Numbered from the stretch's first letter, positions 21,347 through 28,928 are shown. The stretch: 64,000 nucleotides of DNA from Miltoncostaea sp963770865 (GCA_963770865.1 CAVYRD010000007.1:73665-137664), one strand, 5' to 3'. The notes: a model not told the origin generated them from the sequence alone. Numbers and translations: made by a program.

Positions 21347-21592
21347 TCAGGTGCTGCACAGGCGCCCGGCCTCGATCAGCTCGCTGATTCGGCCGGGGCT
21401 GATGGCGAGGGCCCGCGACGCCTCGGCCACCGTGATCCTGGGGTGCGCGCGCACGTAGTCGACGAGGGCGTCGATGCGCCCGCGCTCCTCGTGAGCGCCG
21501 CCCACGCACATCAGGCAGTAGTCGCCCGAGAGCATCGGGCGCGGCTGCCCGCAACCCGCACAGCGCCGCTCGTGTGAGCGTGAGTCGGTCAT
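21347..21592 (-). CDS. Small zinc-ribbon plus helix-turn-helix protein
   Basis: An 81-residue protein. A four-cysteine ribbon (CAGC then CLMC, about residues 11-29) is followed by a helix-turn-helix: VAEASRALAISPGRISELIE with a trailing AGRL wing. The pattern recalls small flagellar or phage regulators with a zinc-bound N-terminus. Start ATG 21592. Probable DNA-binding regulator of the element. The neighbouring gene on this strand is likewise small and unknown. Confidence 0.65.
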   Translation of the reverse strand: MTDSRSHERRCAGCGQPRPMLSGDYCLMCVGGAHEERGRIDALVDYVRAHPRITVAEASRALAISPGRISELIEAGRLCST

Positions 21593-21709
21593 GTTGGTGT
21601 TCCCTTCCCCATGGCGCGATGAGCATCCGGTTGACTTCGGGGGTCACATCGGGCCCCCGGCGCCCGGGGTCAATGCCGGCTAGAGAGGGGTTGCCCGGCC
21701 CCTCCGCCC

Positions 21710-21907
21710 TCAGCGCGCAGCGACCCAGAGTCGCAGCGCGTCGGTGGCCGCCTCCTCGACGGTTCCCCCGGCGCCGGTCACCTCCTCGGCTGGCCCGTGA
21801 ATCCGGCACAGGCGGCTGCCCGACGCGCCAAGATCGAACTCGACGCGGTTGCCCGCCTCCAGGATCGCCTCCAACGCGGCCCGCAGGCCGGGTCGCAGGA
21901 TGTGCAC
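21710..21907 (-). CDS. Small hypothetical protein
   Basis: A 65-residue protein from a GTG start. It has an N-terminal helix (LRAALEAILEAG), beta strands (RVEFDLGASGSRLCRIHG) and a C-terminal helix (GTVEEAATDALRLW). The size and pattern are reminiscent of a small alpha/beta fold such as HicB-like proteins, but I cannot assign it. The frame remains open upstream to 22087, so the start is uncertain. Confidence 0.45.
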   Translation of the reverse strand: MHILRPGLRAALEAILEAGNRVEFDLGASGSRLCRIHGPAEEVTGAGGTVEEAATDALRLWVAAR

Positions 21908-22105
21908 GTCGTCTCGTGGTGCGCGCTCGCCCAACGTCCCCGACCCGGTCGCAGTGCTCCGGCGCGATGGTACGCCCCACGGCGGATCGGAGCAGAGGGG
22001 CGCACGCGCGCGGCCGGCGCGCGCGGCCAGGGCCCGCGTCACGTGCCTGGGCATTTCCTCGCCCACCGCGCGCGCAACGCGCTCCATGGGCCGATCACGA
22101 CGGGC

Positions 22106-22405
22106 ATGTGCCCACCATCACCTCTCACAACCCGTGCCCGGCGCCCTGCCGAGCGCCTTCGTCCCTGCACCGCCTGCGGCGCCGACGCCCTCGGCCTCGT
22201 CCTGGGGATCTGCGTCTCCTGCCGCGAAGGCCACAAGGAGCACCTGGAGCGGGCTCGCGGCCGCTCCGAGCCCGGCTCCCACGGTGGCGCCTGCGGCCTG
22301 TGCGCGGCGCCGATCGACTCGGGTCACTACTGCGGGGACTGCCAGCGGCGCTTCAGCACGGCCTCCACCGGCGCGCGCCAGGCGCCGGGACCGCATCGTC
22401 GCTGA
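22106..22405 (+). CDS. Double zinc-ribbon small protein
   Basis: A 99-residue protein with two four-cysteine modules: CTAC/CVSC at about residues 22-41 and CGLC/CGDC at about 64-80. The segment between is basic and helical. Such paired ribbons are usual in nucleic-acid-binding or assembly proteins. The start at ATG 22106 lacks a clear ribosome-binding site. One of at least four cysteine-rich small proteins clustered in this element. Confidence 0.55.
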   Translation: MCPPSPLTTRARRPAERLRPCTACGADALGLVLGICVSCREGHKEHLERARGRSEPGSHGGACGLCAAPIDSGHYCGDCQRRFSTASTGARQAPGPHRR

Positions 22406-22545
22406 GCGGTCCGTCCTGCCGGATCCTCGCGGGCCGCCCTGGGGCACTGGGCGCCCGCGATGGACGACCGGCTCGGTCATCGACCGCGGCCGAGCCACAT
22501 TCACCTGGGCCCGCGTGGGCGGTCGCCCTCACGCAGGAGGTATGC

Positions 22546-22911
22546 ATGAGCAGACGGCTCACCGGCATCATGGCGGGGTTGGCCCTGGCCCTTGGCGCGT
22601 CAGGGATGGGCTACGCCTTCGCCGCCTCCAACGCCGCGCCCTCGTCCGCCGCGGGGTCCGGCTCGGGCCCCATCAGCGGCTACACGGTGACCTCGATCGG
22701 CTACTCATTGAATGCGACGACGCCGACCAACCTCGACGCGGTGACCTTCACCCTGAGCCCCCCGACGGCCGCAAGGCTCACGGTCCAGCTCACGAGCGGC
22801 GGGCCGTCCGACGCCTGCGCCAACACGGCCGGCAGCGTCTTCTGCGACACGACCAGCCCCCAGGCGAGCCTTGCGGGCGCGGACCAGCTGACCGTGCTGG
22901 CGGTCCAGTAG
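22546..22911 (+). CDS. Small secreted protein
   Basis: A 121-residue protein with a clear Sec signal peptide (SRRLTGIMAGLALALGASG, cleavage near YAFAAS). The mature part is Ser/Thr/Ala-rich and beta-strand-like, with two cysteines (SDACANT, SVFCDTT) that could form a disulfide. A perfect AGGAGG lies six bases before ATG 22546. A fibre-like or surface protein is plausible from its beta composition; no family is assigned. A strong hairpin about 100 bases downstream may end the transcript. Confidence 0.7.
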   Translation: MSRRLTGIMAGLALALGASGMGYAFAASNAAPSSAAGSGSGPISGYTVTSIGYSLNATTPTNLDAVTFTLSPPTAARLTVQLTSGGPSDACANTAGSVFCDTTSPQASLAGADQLTVLAVQ

Positions 22912-23011
22912 GGCCGAGCGCCGGTCGGTGCAGGTCTGGCGCGGCTGCGTCGGCGCGCGAGCCCTCATCGCGCTCGGGCGTCCCCACCCGGGACAATGCC
23001 CTGTAAAGGGG

Positions 23012-23039
23012 GCGTGGATGGATGTCCATCCATCCACGC
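23012..23039. terminator. Perfect 12-bp hairpin with GTCC loop
   Basis: Arms GCGTGGATGGAT (23012-23023) and ATCCATCCACGC (23028-23039) pair perfectly around a four-base loop. It lies downstream of the secreted-protein gene and upstream of the next gene. No T tract follows, so it may instead be an operator for the gene at 23172. Confidence 0.5.
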
Positions 23040-23171
23040 ATGCCGCACCCCGCGACCCGCCTGCCCCGACGGGGAGGCCAAGGGCTGAGGCCGGGCCGAG
23101 AGGGCGAAGTGCCCATCGCGGGATCGCGCGTGCCGGCCGATCTTCAAGGGTATGAGCAGGGGCCCTCGACG

Positions 23172-23465
23172 ATGACGCGCGATCTCGACCGTTGTCGCTG
23201 CTGCGGCAGCGACCTCGTCTACATGGAGAGCGCGGTGCGGGTGGGCGATGCGTGGCGGATCGCGCGCCGCTGCCCCAACTGCGAGTGGCGGCACGTGGGG
23301 CTGTTCGGCCAGGGAGCGATGGACCATCTCAACGATGCCCTCAGCACGGGAACCGAGGACCTCCTCTTCGTCCTGCGCGCGTTCGAGCAGGCCCGCATGG
23401 CGGCGGATGCCGAACGGCTGATCGACGCCCTCCAGGCCGACCGCATCGAGCCCCTGGACTTCTAG
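23172..23465 (+). CDS. Small zinc-ribbon hypothetical protein
   Basis: A 97-residue protein with an N-terminal ribbon (CRCC at about 8-11 and CPNC at about 34-37) and a helical C-terminal half rich in Leu/Ala. The start ATG 23172 was chosen because the cysteine module begins directly after it; the frame is open upstream. The fold resembles other small actinobacterial proteins with the same spacing, whose function is unknown. Confidence 0.6.
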   Translation: MTRDLDRCRCCGSDLVYMESAVRVGDAWRIARRCPNCEWRHVGLFGQGAMDHLNDALSTGTEDLLFVLRAFEQARMAADAERLIDALQADRIEPLDF

Positions 23466-23866
23466 GGCGCCCGGCTCCTGCCTCACGGCGGAGCGTGGGG
23501 TCGCCTAGCGCCAGGTCGCGCTGTGGGGCACGTGAGCGCACCCACCTGGCCAGGGGCTCACGCAGGGGCCTGGTCAGGGACGCGCCCTGGGGCGCGGGCC
23601 CTCGATCCCGTGCCAGGACCTGGGGCCCCGCCCATCCGGTGGCGGGCCGTGGCGCGCTGGCGTCCAGCGCAGCGCGCCCGCCGATCAGGCCCGCCGGCCA
23701 TTACGTCCCGCCCAAGGGGCGCCCGAGCGCGCAATCGCGGGACGAAACGCGACTCCGCGCGATCGGCCGAGGGCGCCCCCGCCCGAGGCGATGGCCGCCG
23801 CGGGCCTCGCTGCGCCGGCCGCCCCAGCCCAGCCCGGCGCCCGCTTCCTGGCGCTCTCGGGGACCT
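23466..23866. other. Non-coding stretch with the second inverted-repeat copy
   Basis: Between the stop at 23465 and the short tandem array at 23867 I see no convincing gene. The one recognisable structure is the inverted-repeat element at 23699-23750. The stretch leads directly into the GACGTC array, so 23466-23979 as a whole is a repeat-rich intergenic region between converging genes. Confidence 0.5.
23699..23750. repeat. Dispersed inverted-repeat element, copy 2
   Basis: This carries the same arms (TTACGTCCCG and CGGGACGAAA) and the same spacer core (GAGCGCGCAAT) as copy 1 at 21113-21164, in the same orientation. Bases between the arms and the core differ, suggesting that the arms and the core are what is conserved. 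Confidence 0.65.
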
Positions 23867-23946
23867 GACGTCAAGACGTCCAGACGTCAAGACGTCCAGA
23901 CGTCTACCCCTGACGTCCAGACGTCTACCCCTTACGCTCGGACGTC
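23867..23946. repeat. Array of eight GACGTC palindromes
   Basis: GACGTC occurs at 23867, 23875, 23883, 23891, 23899, 23912, 23920 and 23941. The first five are exactly 8 bases apart; the later ones are 13, 8 and 21 (13+8) apart, separated by TACCCCT. This is one face-aligned site every 8 bases, then a 21-base composite unit. The array sits just beyond the stop of the minus-strand gene at 23980. It looks like iterons or a multi-site operator, not coding sequence. Confidence 0.75.
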
Positions 23947-23979
23947 TACCCCCTGCCGCCCGAGCCCACCGGCTCTCGC

Positions 23980-24681
23980 CTATTCGCCCCCCAGCCGCCT
24001 GCGCGGGGCCGCGGCCCGGGCGGCGGCGTGCGCGTCCCTATCGCGCTTGGCCTTGGCGCGCGCCTCGGGGGGAAGGTCCTTCAGGTAGCGCGTGAGCGTG
24101 TCCGGGCTCATCGCAGAGGCCCGCCCGACGATCCGTTCGTGCCGCTCGGGCTCGGTGCGCGCCAGATCGATGAGGGCCGCGACCGCCAGGCCCTGGGTCC
24201 CCAGCCGCACCCAGGCAGCGACGAGGAACTCCTGGCAGGCCGCGATCCGGCGCGCGTCGGCGGGCCGGCGCACCGCGCGCGTCGCCTGGCCGGCCCGCCG
24301 CTGGGCCGCCCGCAGGCGCTCGCGGGCGAGGCCGCCCTCGTGGCGCTGGCGGTCCCAGTCGCCGACCACCAGGGCGCGCTCGTCATCCAGGAGGCCCACC
24401 ACCCGCTCCCAGAGCTCAGGGTGATCGGCCAGCAGCTGGCGCACCCGCTCGGGGTGGCCGTAGCTCGGGGCCACCGGAAAGACCCGCGCCCCGCAGATCT
24501 CGCAGGCAAAGCCCGAGGGCGTGCGCGGGCTCTCGGGCAGGTAGGCGACCCGCGCCGGCGATCGCGCCTGGCCGGGGTGGGTGAGGTCGCGCGTCGGGTC
24601 GAAGTCGGCCTGGCCGTGGGCCTCCACCAGGTGCGCGGCCGCGGCCGCGATCACCTCGGGGCGGGGGCTCGTCTCTCGCAT
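23980..24681 (-). CDS. Hypothetical DNA-binding-like element protein
   Basis: A 233-residue, highly charged and helical protein. A CEIC pair lies at about residues 60-63. The C-terminus has a segment resembling a DNA-recognition helix (MSPDTLTRYLKDLPPEARAK) followed by a basic tail. ATG 24681 lies upstream of the start of a recognisable helix (PEVIAAAAAHLVEAHGQ). It is divergent from the methyltransferase gene and its stop abuts the GACGTC array. It may act on that array, which is only an inference from position. Confidence 0.6.
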   Translation of the reverse strand: MRETSPRPEVIAAAAAHLVEAHGQADFDPTRDLTHPGQARSPARVAYLPESPRTPSGFACEICGARVFPVAPSYGHPERVRQLLADHPELWERVVGLLDDERALVVGDWDRQRHEGGLARERLRAAQRRAGQATRAVRRPADARRIAACQEFLVAAWVRLGTQGLAVAALIDLARTEPERHERIVGRASAMSPDTLTRYLKDLPPEARAKAKRDRDAHAAARAAAPRRRLGGE

Positions 24682-24777
24682 CGTGGTGGCCTGGTCTCTC
24701 CCGGGGACGGGTCCGCCCTGTGGCAAGGGCGCTCGCGGAGCGTCGACCAATACACCCGCCCCCGGACGCCCGCGGGT

Positions 24778-24803
24778 CCAAGTGACCGGGTAAGGGACCT
24801 GCG
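24778..24803 (+). promoter_or_regulatory. 26-base motif before the methyltransferase, shared with xis
   Basis: Sequence core AAGTGACCGGGTAAGGGACC. It shares 22 of 26 bases with the minus strand of 21037-21062 and lies 32 bases before ATG 24836. Equal orientation and spacing to the start codon argue for a functional promoter or operator. Confidence 0.55.
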
Positions 24804-24835
24804 CACCCCGGCTGCCGGCGCCGAGCGCGGGGGTG

Positions 24836-25660
24836 ATGGCCGGCCGCGCGACACCCACGCCACAGGGCGCCCCCGACACGACGCCGGGGCGCTGCGCGGC
24901 CTGCGCGCGAGCGCTGGTGCAGCCCGCGCGCGGCCGGCGGCGCACTCACTGCTCGGCGGCCTGTCGAAAGCGCGCCTACCGGGCCCGTCAGGCGGAGGGC
25001 ACGCGCCGCGGTCTGGTGCGCCTGGTGGAGGGTGATGCCCTCGCTTTCCTCGCGACGCTTGCGCCCGAGAGCGTCGATCTGGTCGTGACCGACCCGCCCT
25101 ATGCCTTCGCCCGCGGGACGACCTACTTCCGCCGCTGGTTCGCCGACCTTCCCGACGCGGCCTGGCCCGAGGTCCTTCGGGCCCTCTACCGGGTGCTTCG
25201 CCCCGACCGCCACGCCTACCTGATCTGCGACCGGCGCACGCGCGATCTGTTCGGCGCCGCGGCCACCGGCGCCGGCTTTCGCCTGGCGGAGACGCTCGTC
25301 TGGGACAAGGGCTCGATCGGCCTCGGCGGTGGCGCCTGGCGTCCCCAGCACGAGTACGTCCTGTTCCTCGCCAAGGGCTCGCGCGCCGGCAACCGGCGCG
25401 ACCTCGGCACGGTGCTCTACGCCCCGCGCCCGGGACGGGGGGCCTACCCCACCGAGAAGCCCCAAGCCCTCCTTCGCCCCCTGATCGCGCAGTCGAGTGC
25501 GCCCGGCGAGCTGGTGCTCGATCCCTTCTGCGGCTCGGGGGGCGTGGGGCGGGCGGCGCGCGACCTTGGGCGGCGGGCGCTGCTGTGCGACGTGGACGCG
25601 AGCACCGCGGCGCGCCGATTGCGTCTCGTCGCGAGGGCTCTGGAGCACGCGGAAGCGTGA
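24836..25660 (+). CDS. Orphan DNA methyltransferase with N-terminal zinc module
   Basis: A 274-residue beta-class DNA methylase (N6-adenine or N4-cytosine). The N-terminal 45 residues hold CAAC and HCSAACRKRAYRAR, a small zinc-binding module. The catalytic motif DPPY is at residues 86-89 and the S-adenosylmethionine motif FCGSGG at 231-236, the reversed order that defines this class. PTEKPQALL precedes the latter, as in the family. ATG 24836 is used; a GTG directly before it is possible. No restriction endonuclease lies beside it, so it is an orphan methylase, often used by mobile elements to protect their own DNA or to regulate genes. Confidence 0.85.
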   Translation: MAGRATPTPQGAPDTTPGRCAACARALVQPARGRRRTHCSAACRKRAYRARQAEGTRRGLVRLVEGDALAFLATLAPESVDLVVTDPPYAFARGTTYFRRWFADLPDAAWPEVLRALYRVLRPDRHAYLICDRRTRDLFGAAATGAGFRLAETLVWDKGSIGLGGGAWRPQHEYVLFLAKGSRAGNRRDLGTVLYAPRPGRGAYPTEKPQALLRPLIAQSSAPGELVLDPFCGSGGVGRAARDLGRRALLCDVDASTAARRLRLVARALEHAEA

Positions 25661-25689
25661 CGAGACGGTCTGGTGGCAGAGGGCGCGGG

Positions 25690-26136
25690 CTAGGGCGGGT
25701 CGCACCCGCTCAGCCTGACCGCCGCCATCATCCAGCCGACACCGTCTGAATCCCCCTCCCAGAGGGCGATTGCGCCGGCAGCCAGCGCCAGCGCCATTGG
25801 AGTGCCCTGACCGAGCTCCAGCGCCTGCAGGGCGGCCATCGCGGAGAGCCAGCGCAAGGCATCGATTCTCGACAGGGCCTCCTCGTCGCACTCACCGGCG
25901 CCCGGCGGCGGGAACGGGTGCTCATCGGGCGCCGACGCGGGTGGCGGCCAGGTCCGCAACCGATCGATGAGCGGTTGGATCATCGCGATCGCCACGGCGA
26001 GGTCCGTCCAGCGATCGCCCCGGCCGACCCGCGCGACAAAGCGCGCCAGGAGATCCGAGAGGGGATCGTCGGGCGAAAGCAGCGCACGCGCCCGTGTGGC
26101 CGAGGCGACCAGCTCGTTGGCCCATCTTTCCCTCAC
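25690..26136 (-). CDS. Hypothetical element protein
   Basis: A 148-residue helical protein with two hydrophobic Ala/Leu-rich segments (WLSAMAALQALELGQG and MALALAAGAIALW). It is not clearly a membrane protein because acidic residues interrupt. The GTG at 26136 is chosen since reliable sequence begins there; the frame is open to 26349. It lies about 240 bases downstream of the TPP riboswitch on the same strand but does not resemble a thiamine gene. Confidence 0.45.
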   Translation of the reverse strand: MRERWANELVASATRARALLSPDDPLSDLLARFVARVGRGDRWTDLAVAIAMIQPLIDRLRTWPPPASAPDEHPFPPPGAGECDEEALSRIDALRWLSAMAALQALELGQGTPMALALAAGAIALWEGDSDGVGWMMAAVRLSGCDPP

Positions 26137-26380
26137 GCGCGTTGCCTGCGGCGGGAACTGAACCCGGGGCTCGGAGTCATCGACGCCACCCGGGGCCCGA
26201 GGCCCGGGGAGCGAGGCATCGACTAGGCCCCTGCCCGCCCGGTTGGTTCCCTGAGATGGAGAGCGAGGCCGCGATGCAGGAGCGCAGCGACACCTCGACC
26301 CTGCGGCGAGACGATGGGAGCCGAGGCGGGACACACCGCCTCGCGTCACATCTCAACCCGAAGAACGCGCGGCGCGCCAT

Positions 26381-26475
26381 GGTCTCCCTTCGCTGGCATT
26401 ACCCAGATCAGGTTCGACGGGTCGGCGCTAGGAAGCGCCCTCTCAGCCCCTCGCAAAGGGGCCCCCCGGTGGACA
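26381..26475 (-). promoter_or_regulatory. TPP riboswitch (THI element) without a thiamine gene
   Basis: Read on the minus strand, the invariant parts of the TPP aptamer are present in order: GGGGCTGAGAGG, the variable GC hairpin with CCTAGCGCC, ACCCGTCGAACCTGATCTGG and TAATGCCAGCG, followed by AAGGGAGACC. A probable promoter with -10 TAGAGT lies at 26485-26490. The aptamer runs directly into a short basic frame (26177-26380) with no ribosome-binding site and no resemblance to ThiC, ThiM or a thiamine transporter. The regulated gene appears lost, or the aptamer controls an unknown gene. Confidence 0.85.
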
Positions 26476-26624
26476 GCGTCGGCGACTCTAGCGGGTTTCT
26501 GGTCGATCGCGCTCGGCGGCCTTCCTCGTCACTCGCCGTGAGTCGCCCCCTGCGCCCTCCGAGCGGCCGTCCCGCCGCGGGATGCCAGGCGGGGCTCGGT
26601 TGGGGCAGGAAGGGCCTTCCCCAT

Positions 26625-26912
26625 TCACTCGAGTGCCGCGCCTCGCTCGACGAGGCGACCGAGGTGCCGAGCATCGCGCTCTCCGAATGCGTCGTACCAG
26701 ACCTGGGCAAAGGCGCGCTCGGCGTCGCGGGTGGCGCGCCCCGGTCGGCCGACGACCTCGATCGTCACCCGAAGACAACCGCCCGACCCATCGATGCTGA
26801 TGCCCCGCACGACGCCGTCGCCGCGCAGCTCCAGCCGGTCGATCGCACGCTGCAGCTGCCCCACCCTCAAGGGCCCCGGGTCCTCGGAGGTCTGGATCAC
26901 ATAGCGGGACAC
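26625..26912 (-). CDS. Small hypothetical protein
   Basis: A 95-residue protein of mixed alpha/beta pattern: SRYVIQTSED, a helix LQRAIDRLELRGDG, then beta strands (LRVTIEVVG) and a Phe/Tyr-rich segment (AFAQVWYDAFGE). Start ATG 26912. Not recognised. It is upstream of the riboswitch on the same strand. Codon bias is moderately convincing. Confidence 0.5.
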   Translation of the reverse strand: MSRYVIQTSEDPGPLRVGQLQRAIDRLELRGDGVVRGISIDGSGGCLRVTIEVVGRPGRATRDAERAFAQVWYDAFGERDARHLGRLVERGAALE

Positions 26913-27083
26913 GGCCGCCGTGGCTCGCGTCGTGGGCGAAGGGGTCTCCCCGGCCCAGCCCTCAGGCGAGGGGGCGCGAGGGCTGAGGGGCGCCCGCGTC
27001 GAGGCGGCATCATCTCGCGCGGCGGCATCCCGCCAAGCGTGGCCAGGCCGCTCGCTGGCATCGGCCAGTGTCCGGCGAGGAGG

Positions 27084-27302
27084 TCACGAAGGCGGCGGTG
27101 GAGCGGTCATGAGATCGAGATCGACCTGCGCTTGGGCCAGCCGAAGCGCCCCAGAAGCGACTGACCACGGGTTGCGGGTGGCCTGGCACCCGACGCCGTC
27201 CTCGACCCTGCGCGAGCCATCGATGGCACTGAACCGCCGCCGGGGCTTGGGTGAACCGCCGTGCTGCTCGGTGAGCACGCGGGCCTGACCCTTCAGGACC
27301 AC
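27084..27302 (-). CDS. Possible small protein downstream of a secreted-protein gene
   Basis: A 72-residue frame from GTG 27302 that overlaps the stop of the preceding gene by 10 bases. It contains LTEQHGGSPKPRRRF and LAQAQVDLDL. Coding potential is weak and it may be fortuitous. It is listed because the surrounding 26913-27292 interval holds nothing better. Confidence 0.25.
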   Translation of the reverse strand: MVLKGQARVLTEQHGGSPKPRRRFSAIDGSRRVEDGVGCQATRNPWSVASGALRLAQAQVDLDLMTAPPPPS

Positions 27303-27943
27303 GGCAGCCGTGGCGCTGCCGGGCAACTCGCCCCGTCGAACCGGACCGATAGCAGCGGGTGAAGCTCCAGGGCGTTTGGAGCCCCACGCTGACCGTGCGG
27401 GATGTCCACGAAGCCGACCCCGGTGATCGTCACCCGTGCGCGGTAGGGGACGTAGTCGCCTGAGGGCGCGCCGCACGCCGCCACGAGGGCCGCTCGCGCC
27501 GAGCGCATCCCTCGCTTGGCCCACCCCGGCGCGCGCTTTGGGACGCAGGCCGGGTCCGGCAGCTCGGTGAGCAGGATCGCCTTCGTGCGCAGCCCCTGAA
27601 GAACCGCGTGGAGGTCGCCGTCGGGCTCGTGCTTGGTCGCGACGAGGTACGCCCGGACCCGGAACACCGTCGTCTCGATCGGGGGCATCCTGGGCGAGTC
27701 GGGCCCGACGTGAGGGACCCGCAGGTGAGCGAGCCCGGCGACGCTCGCCGCCTTCGGTGCCCTCTGGACCTGACCGACGCCGGGATCAGAGAGGGTCTTC
27801 ACGTCCCAGCGCTCGACACCGCAGCCTGCGGTATCGCTCTCCTGCGCCCCACCGCGAGCGGCGAGGGCGACAAGGGACAGCGCCCCGGTGGCCAGGACCA
27901 CTCCCAGCCACCGGAGTCGGGCGCTGCCTAGTAGTAGCGCCAA
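27293..27943 (-). CDS. Secreted hypothetical protein with CG-x-ERW signature
   Basis: A 216-residue protein with a signal peptide (RLRWLGVVLATGALSLVALA). The mature chain opens CGVERWDVKTLSDP, a motif I associate with a family of exported proteins of unknown function. Later parts include VFRVRAYLVATKHEPDGD, HAVLQG and LPDPACVP, with conserved cysteines probably in a disulfide. It overlaps the upstream small secreted protein by 16 bases, so both are from one transcript. The family has no known reaction that I can name with confidence. Confidence 0.65.
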   Translation of the reverse strand: MALLLGSARLRWLGVVLATGALSLVALAARGGAQESDTAGCGVERWDVKTLSDPGVGQVQRAPKAASVAGLAHLRVPHVGPDSPRMPPIETTVFRVRAYLVATKHEPDGDLHAVLQGLRTKAILLTELPDPACVPKRAPGWAKRGMRSARAALVAACGAPSGDYVPYRARVTITGVGFVDIPHGQRGAPNALELHPLLSVRFDGASCPAAPRLPWS

Positions 27944-28179
27944 CGCTGCCTGCTGCCCTCAGGCGTGCAGCGAACGCGGCGGCCGTTCTTGGCGCGCGTG
28001 ATCTTGCCCCGGTCGATCCGCCGGCAGTACTGGCCGGCGCTCGGCCGCGTCTGCGGGTAGGCGTTCTCCGCCTTGACGACGGGTCCCGCGTTCTGCGGTG
28101 CTGCGGCCGGGGCCAGGGCACCGACGGCGGCAAGCGTGAGGGCGCTGCACGCGACCGCGAGTGAGCGACGAAGCTTCAC
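27928..28179 (-). CDS. Small secreted cysteine-containing protein
   Basis: An 83-residue protein with a signal peptide (KLRRSLAVACSALTLAAVG). The mature part is basic, with two cysteines (GQYCRRID, RRVRCTPEG) that could bond, and ends in a Trp-Arg-Tyr-Tyr tail. The GTG at 28179 has AGAGGAAGG at good spacing. It is the first gene of a two-gene unit with the protein at 27293. Function unknown; the basic, compact shape resembles small exported DNA-binding or surface proteins. Confidence 0.6.
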   Translation of the reverse strand: MKLRRSLAVACSALTLAAVGALAPAAAPQNAGPVVKAENAYPQTRPSAGQYCRRIDRGKITRAKNGRRVRCTPEGSRQRWRYY

Positions 28180-28520
28180 CAGCCTTCCTCTCTTCGGATG
28201 GAAGGTGAATAGCGGCCGCAGGCTAGGGCTGGGTCGAAGCCGCCTGCATCAGGGTCGGCCCGCAGACCGATGCGGGTCTACCGAAGGCCGTCTTTGCCTG
28301 GTCGATCCACATGGGGCGGGAATGAGCCCGGCCAGGTGCGGCGGAAGGCTCCGCGAGACCCGGCCCGGCTCACGGGGCGGATCCAGCATGCTCCCGTCGG
28401 GTCCGACCACGGAGACGGAGCCACCATTGCTCGCGCTTCTTCGCGCGCCCGGCAGTCAGCCGGTAGTCGAGCGAGTTCCTGCGTGCCCGGCTAGGTCCGG
28501 CACGCAGGAACCAGCCAGCG
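28180..28520. other. Intergenic region with no supported gene
   Basis: About 340 bases between the start of the small secreted protein and the stop of the next minus-strand gene. It contains the ribosome-binding site and presumably the promoter of the former. I see no convincing coding sequence or structural RNA. Confidence 0.4.
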
Positions 28521-28928
28521 CTACGGGGTGATCCCTAGGGTCGCTGATCGGGTGCCCGAGGTCGCACGGCGCGAGTGGGCCGCGATGCGGTTGATCCTGA
28601 CGATCTCACGCGTGGCGACCTTCGGCGGCGTGGTGGCCCGCAGGATCCGCGGGACGCGGAAGCCGATCCGATACGAGCCGTCACGTGCCGGTGCTCCCTG
28701 GCGGATGAGCGATGCCGCGCCCGAGGCGGGCCGCGAGACGGTCAGCCGAAGGCGGGCGCACGAGGCGGGCCGGGCGACCGAACCGGTCGCCCGGACCACG
28801 TCACCAGGCGTCGCGCTCTTCGGGGTGAGGGTGAGCGTGGGAGCCGGCGCGAGACCGGCCGCTCCGCTCGCCGAGCTGACGATCCGGACAACCAGGAGGA
28901 AGGAAGCGCAGAGGGCTCGTGTGATCAC
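28521..28928 (-). CDS. Secreted hypothetical protein
   Basis: A 135-residue protein from GTG 28928. The first 25 residues are a signal peptide (TRALCASFLLVVRIVSSASG). The mature region begins APTLTLTPKSATPGDVVRATG, an immunoglobulin-like beta-sandwich pattern, and becomes Arg-rich at the C-terminus. A longer reading to 29195 would run through the divergent UDG-like gene and is rejected. Probably an extracytoplasmic beta-domain protein of unknown role. Confidence 0.55.
   Translation of the reverse strand: MITRALCASFLLVVRIVSSASGAAGLAPAPTLTLTPKSATPGDVVRATGSVARPASCARLRLTVSRPASGAASLIRQGAPARDGSYRIGFRVPRILRATTPPKVATREIVRINRIAAHSRRATSGTRSATLGITP

Noticed and set aside
23867..23946. CRISPR array
   Set aside because: The repeated unit is only 6-8 bases with no unique spacers of 25-40 bases, and no cas gene is nearby.
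26177..26380. Small gene regulated by the TPP riboswitch
   Set aside because: It starts directly against the aptamer with no ribosome-binding site, has Arg/Cys-rich random-like composition and no resemblance to thiamine proteins.
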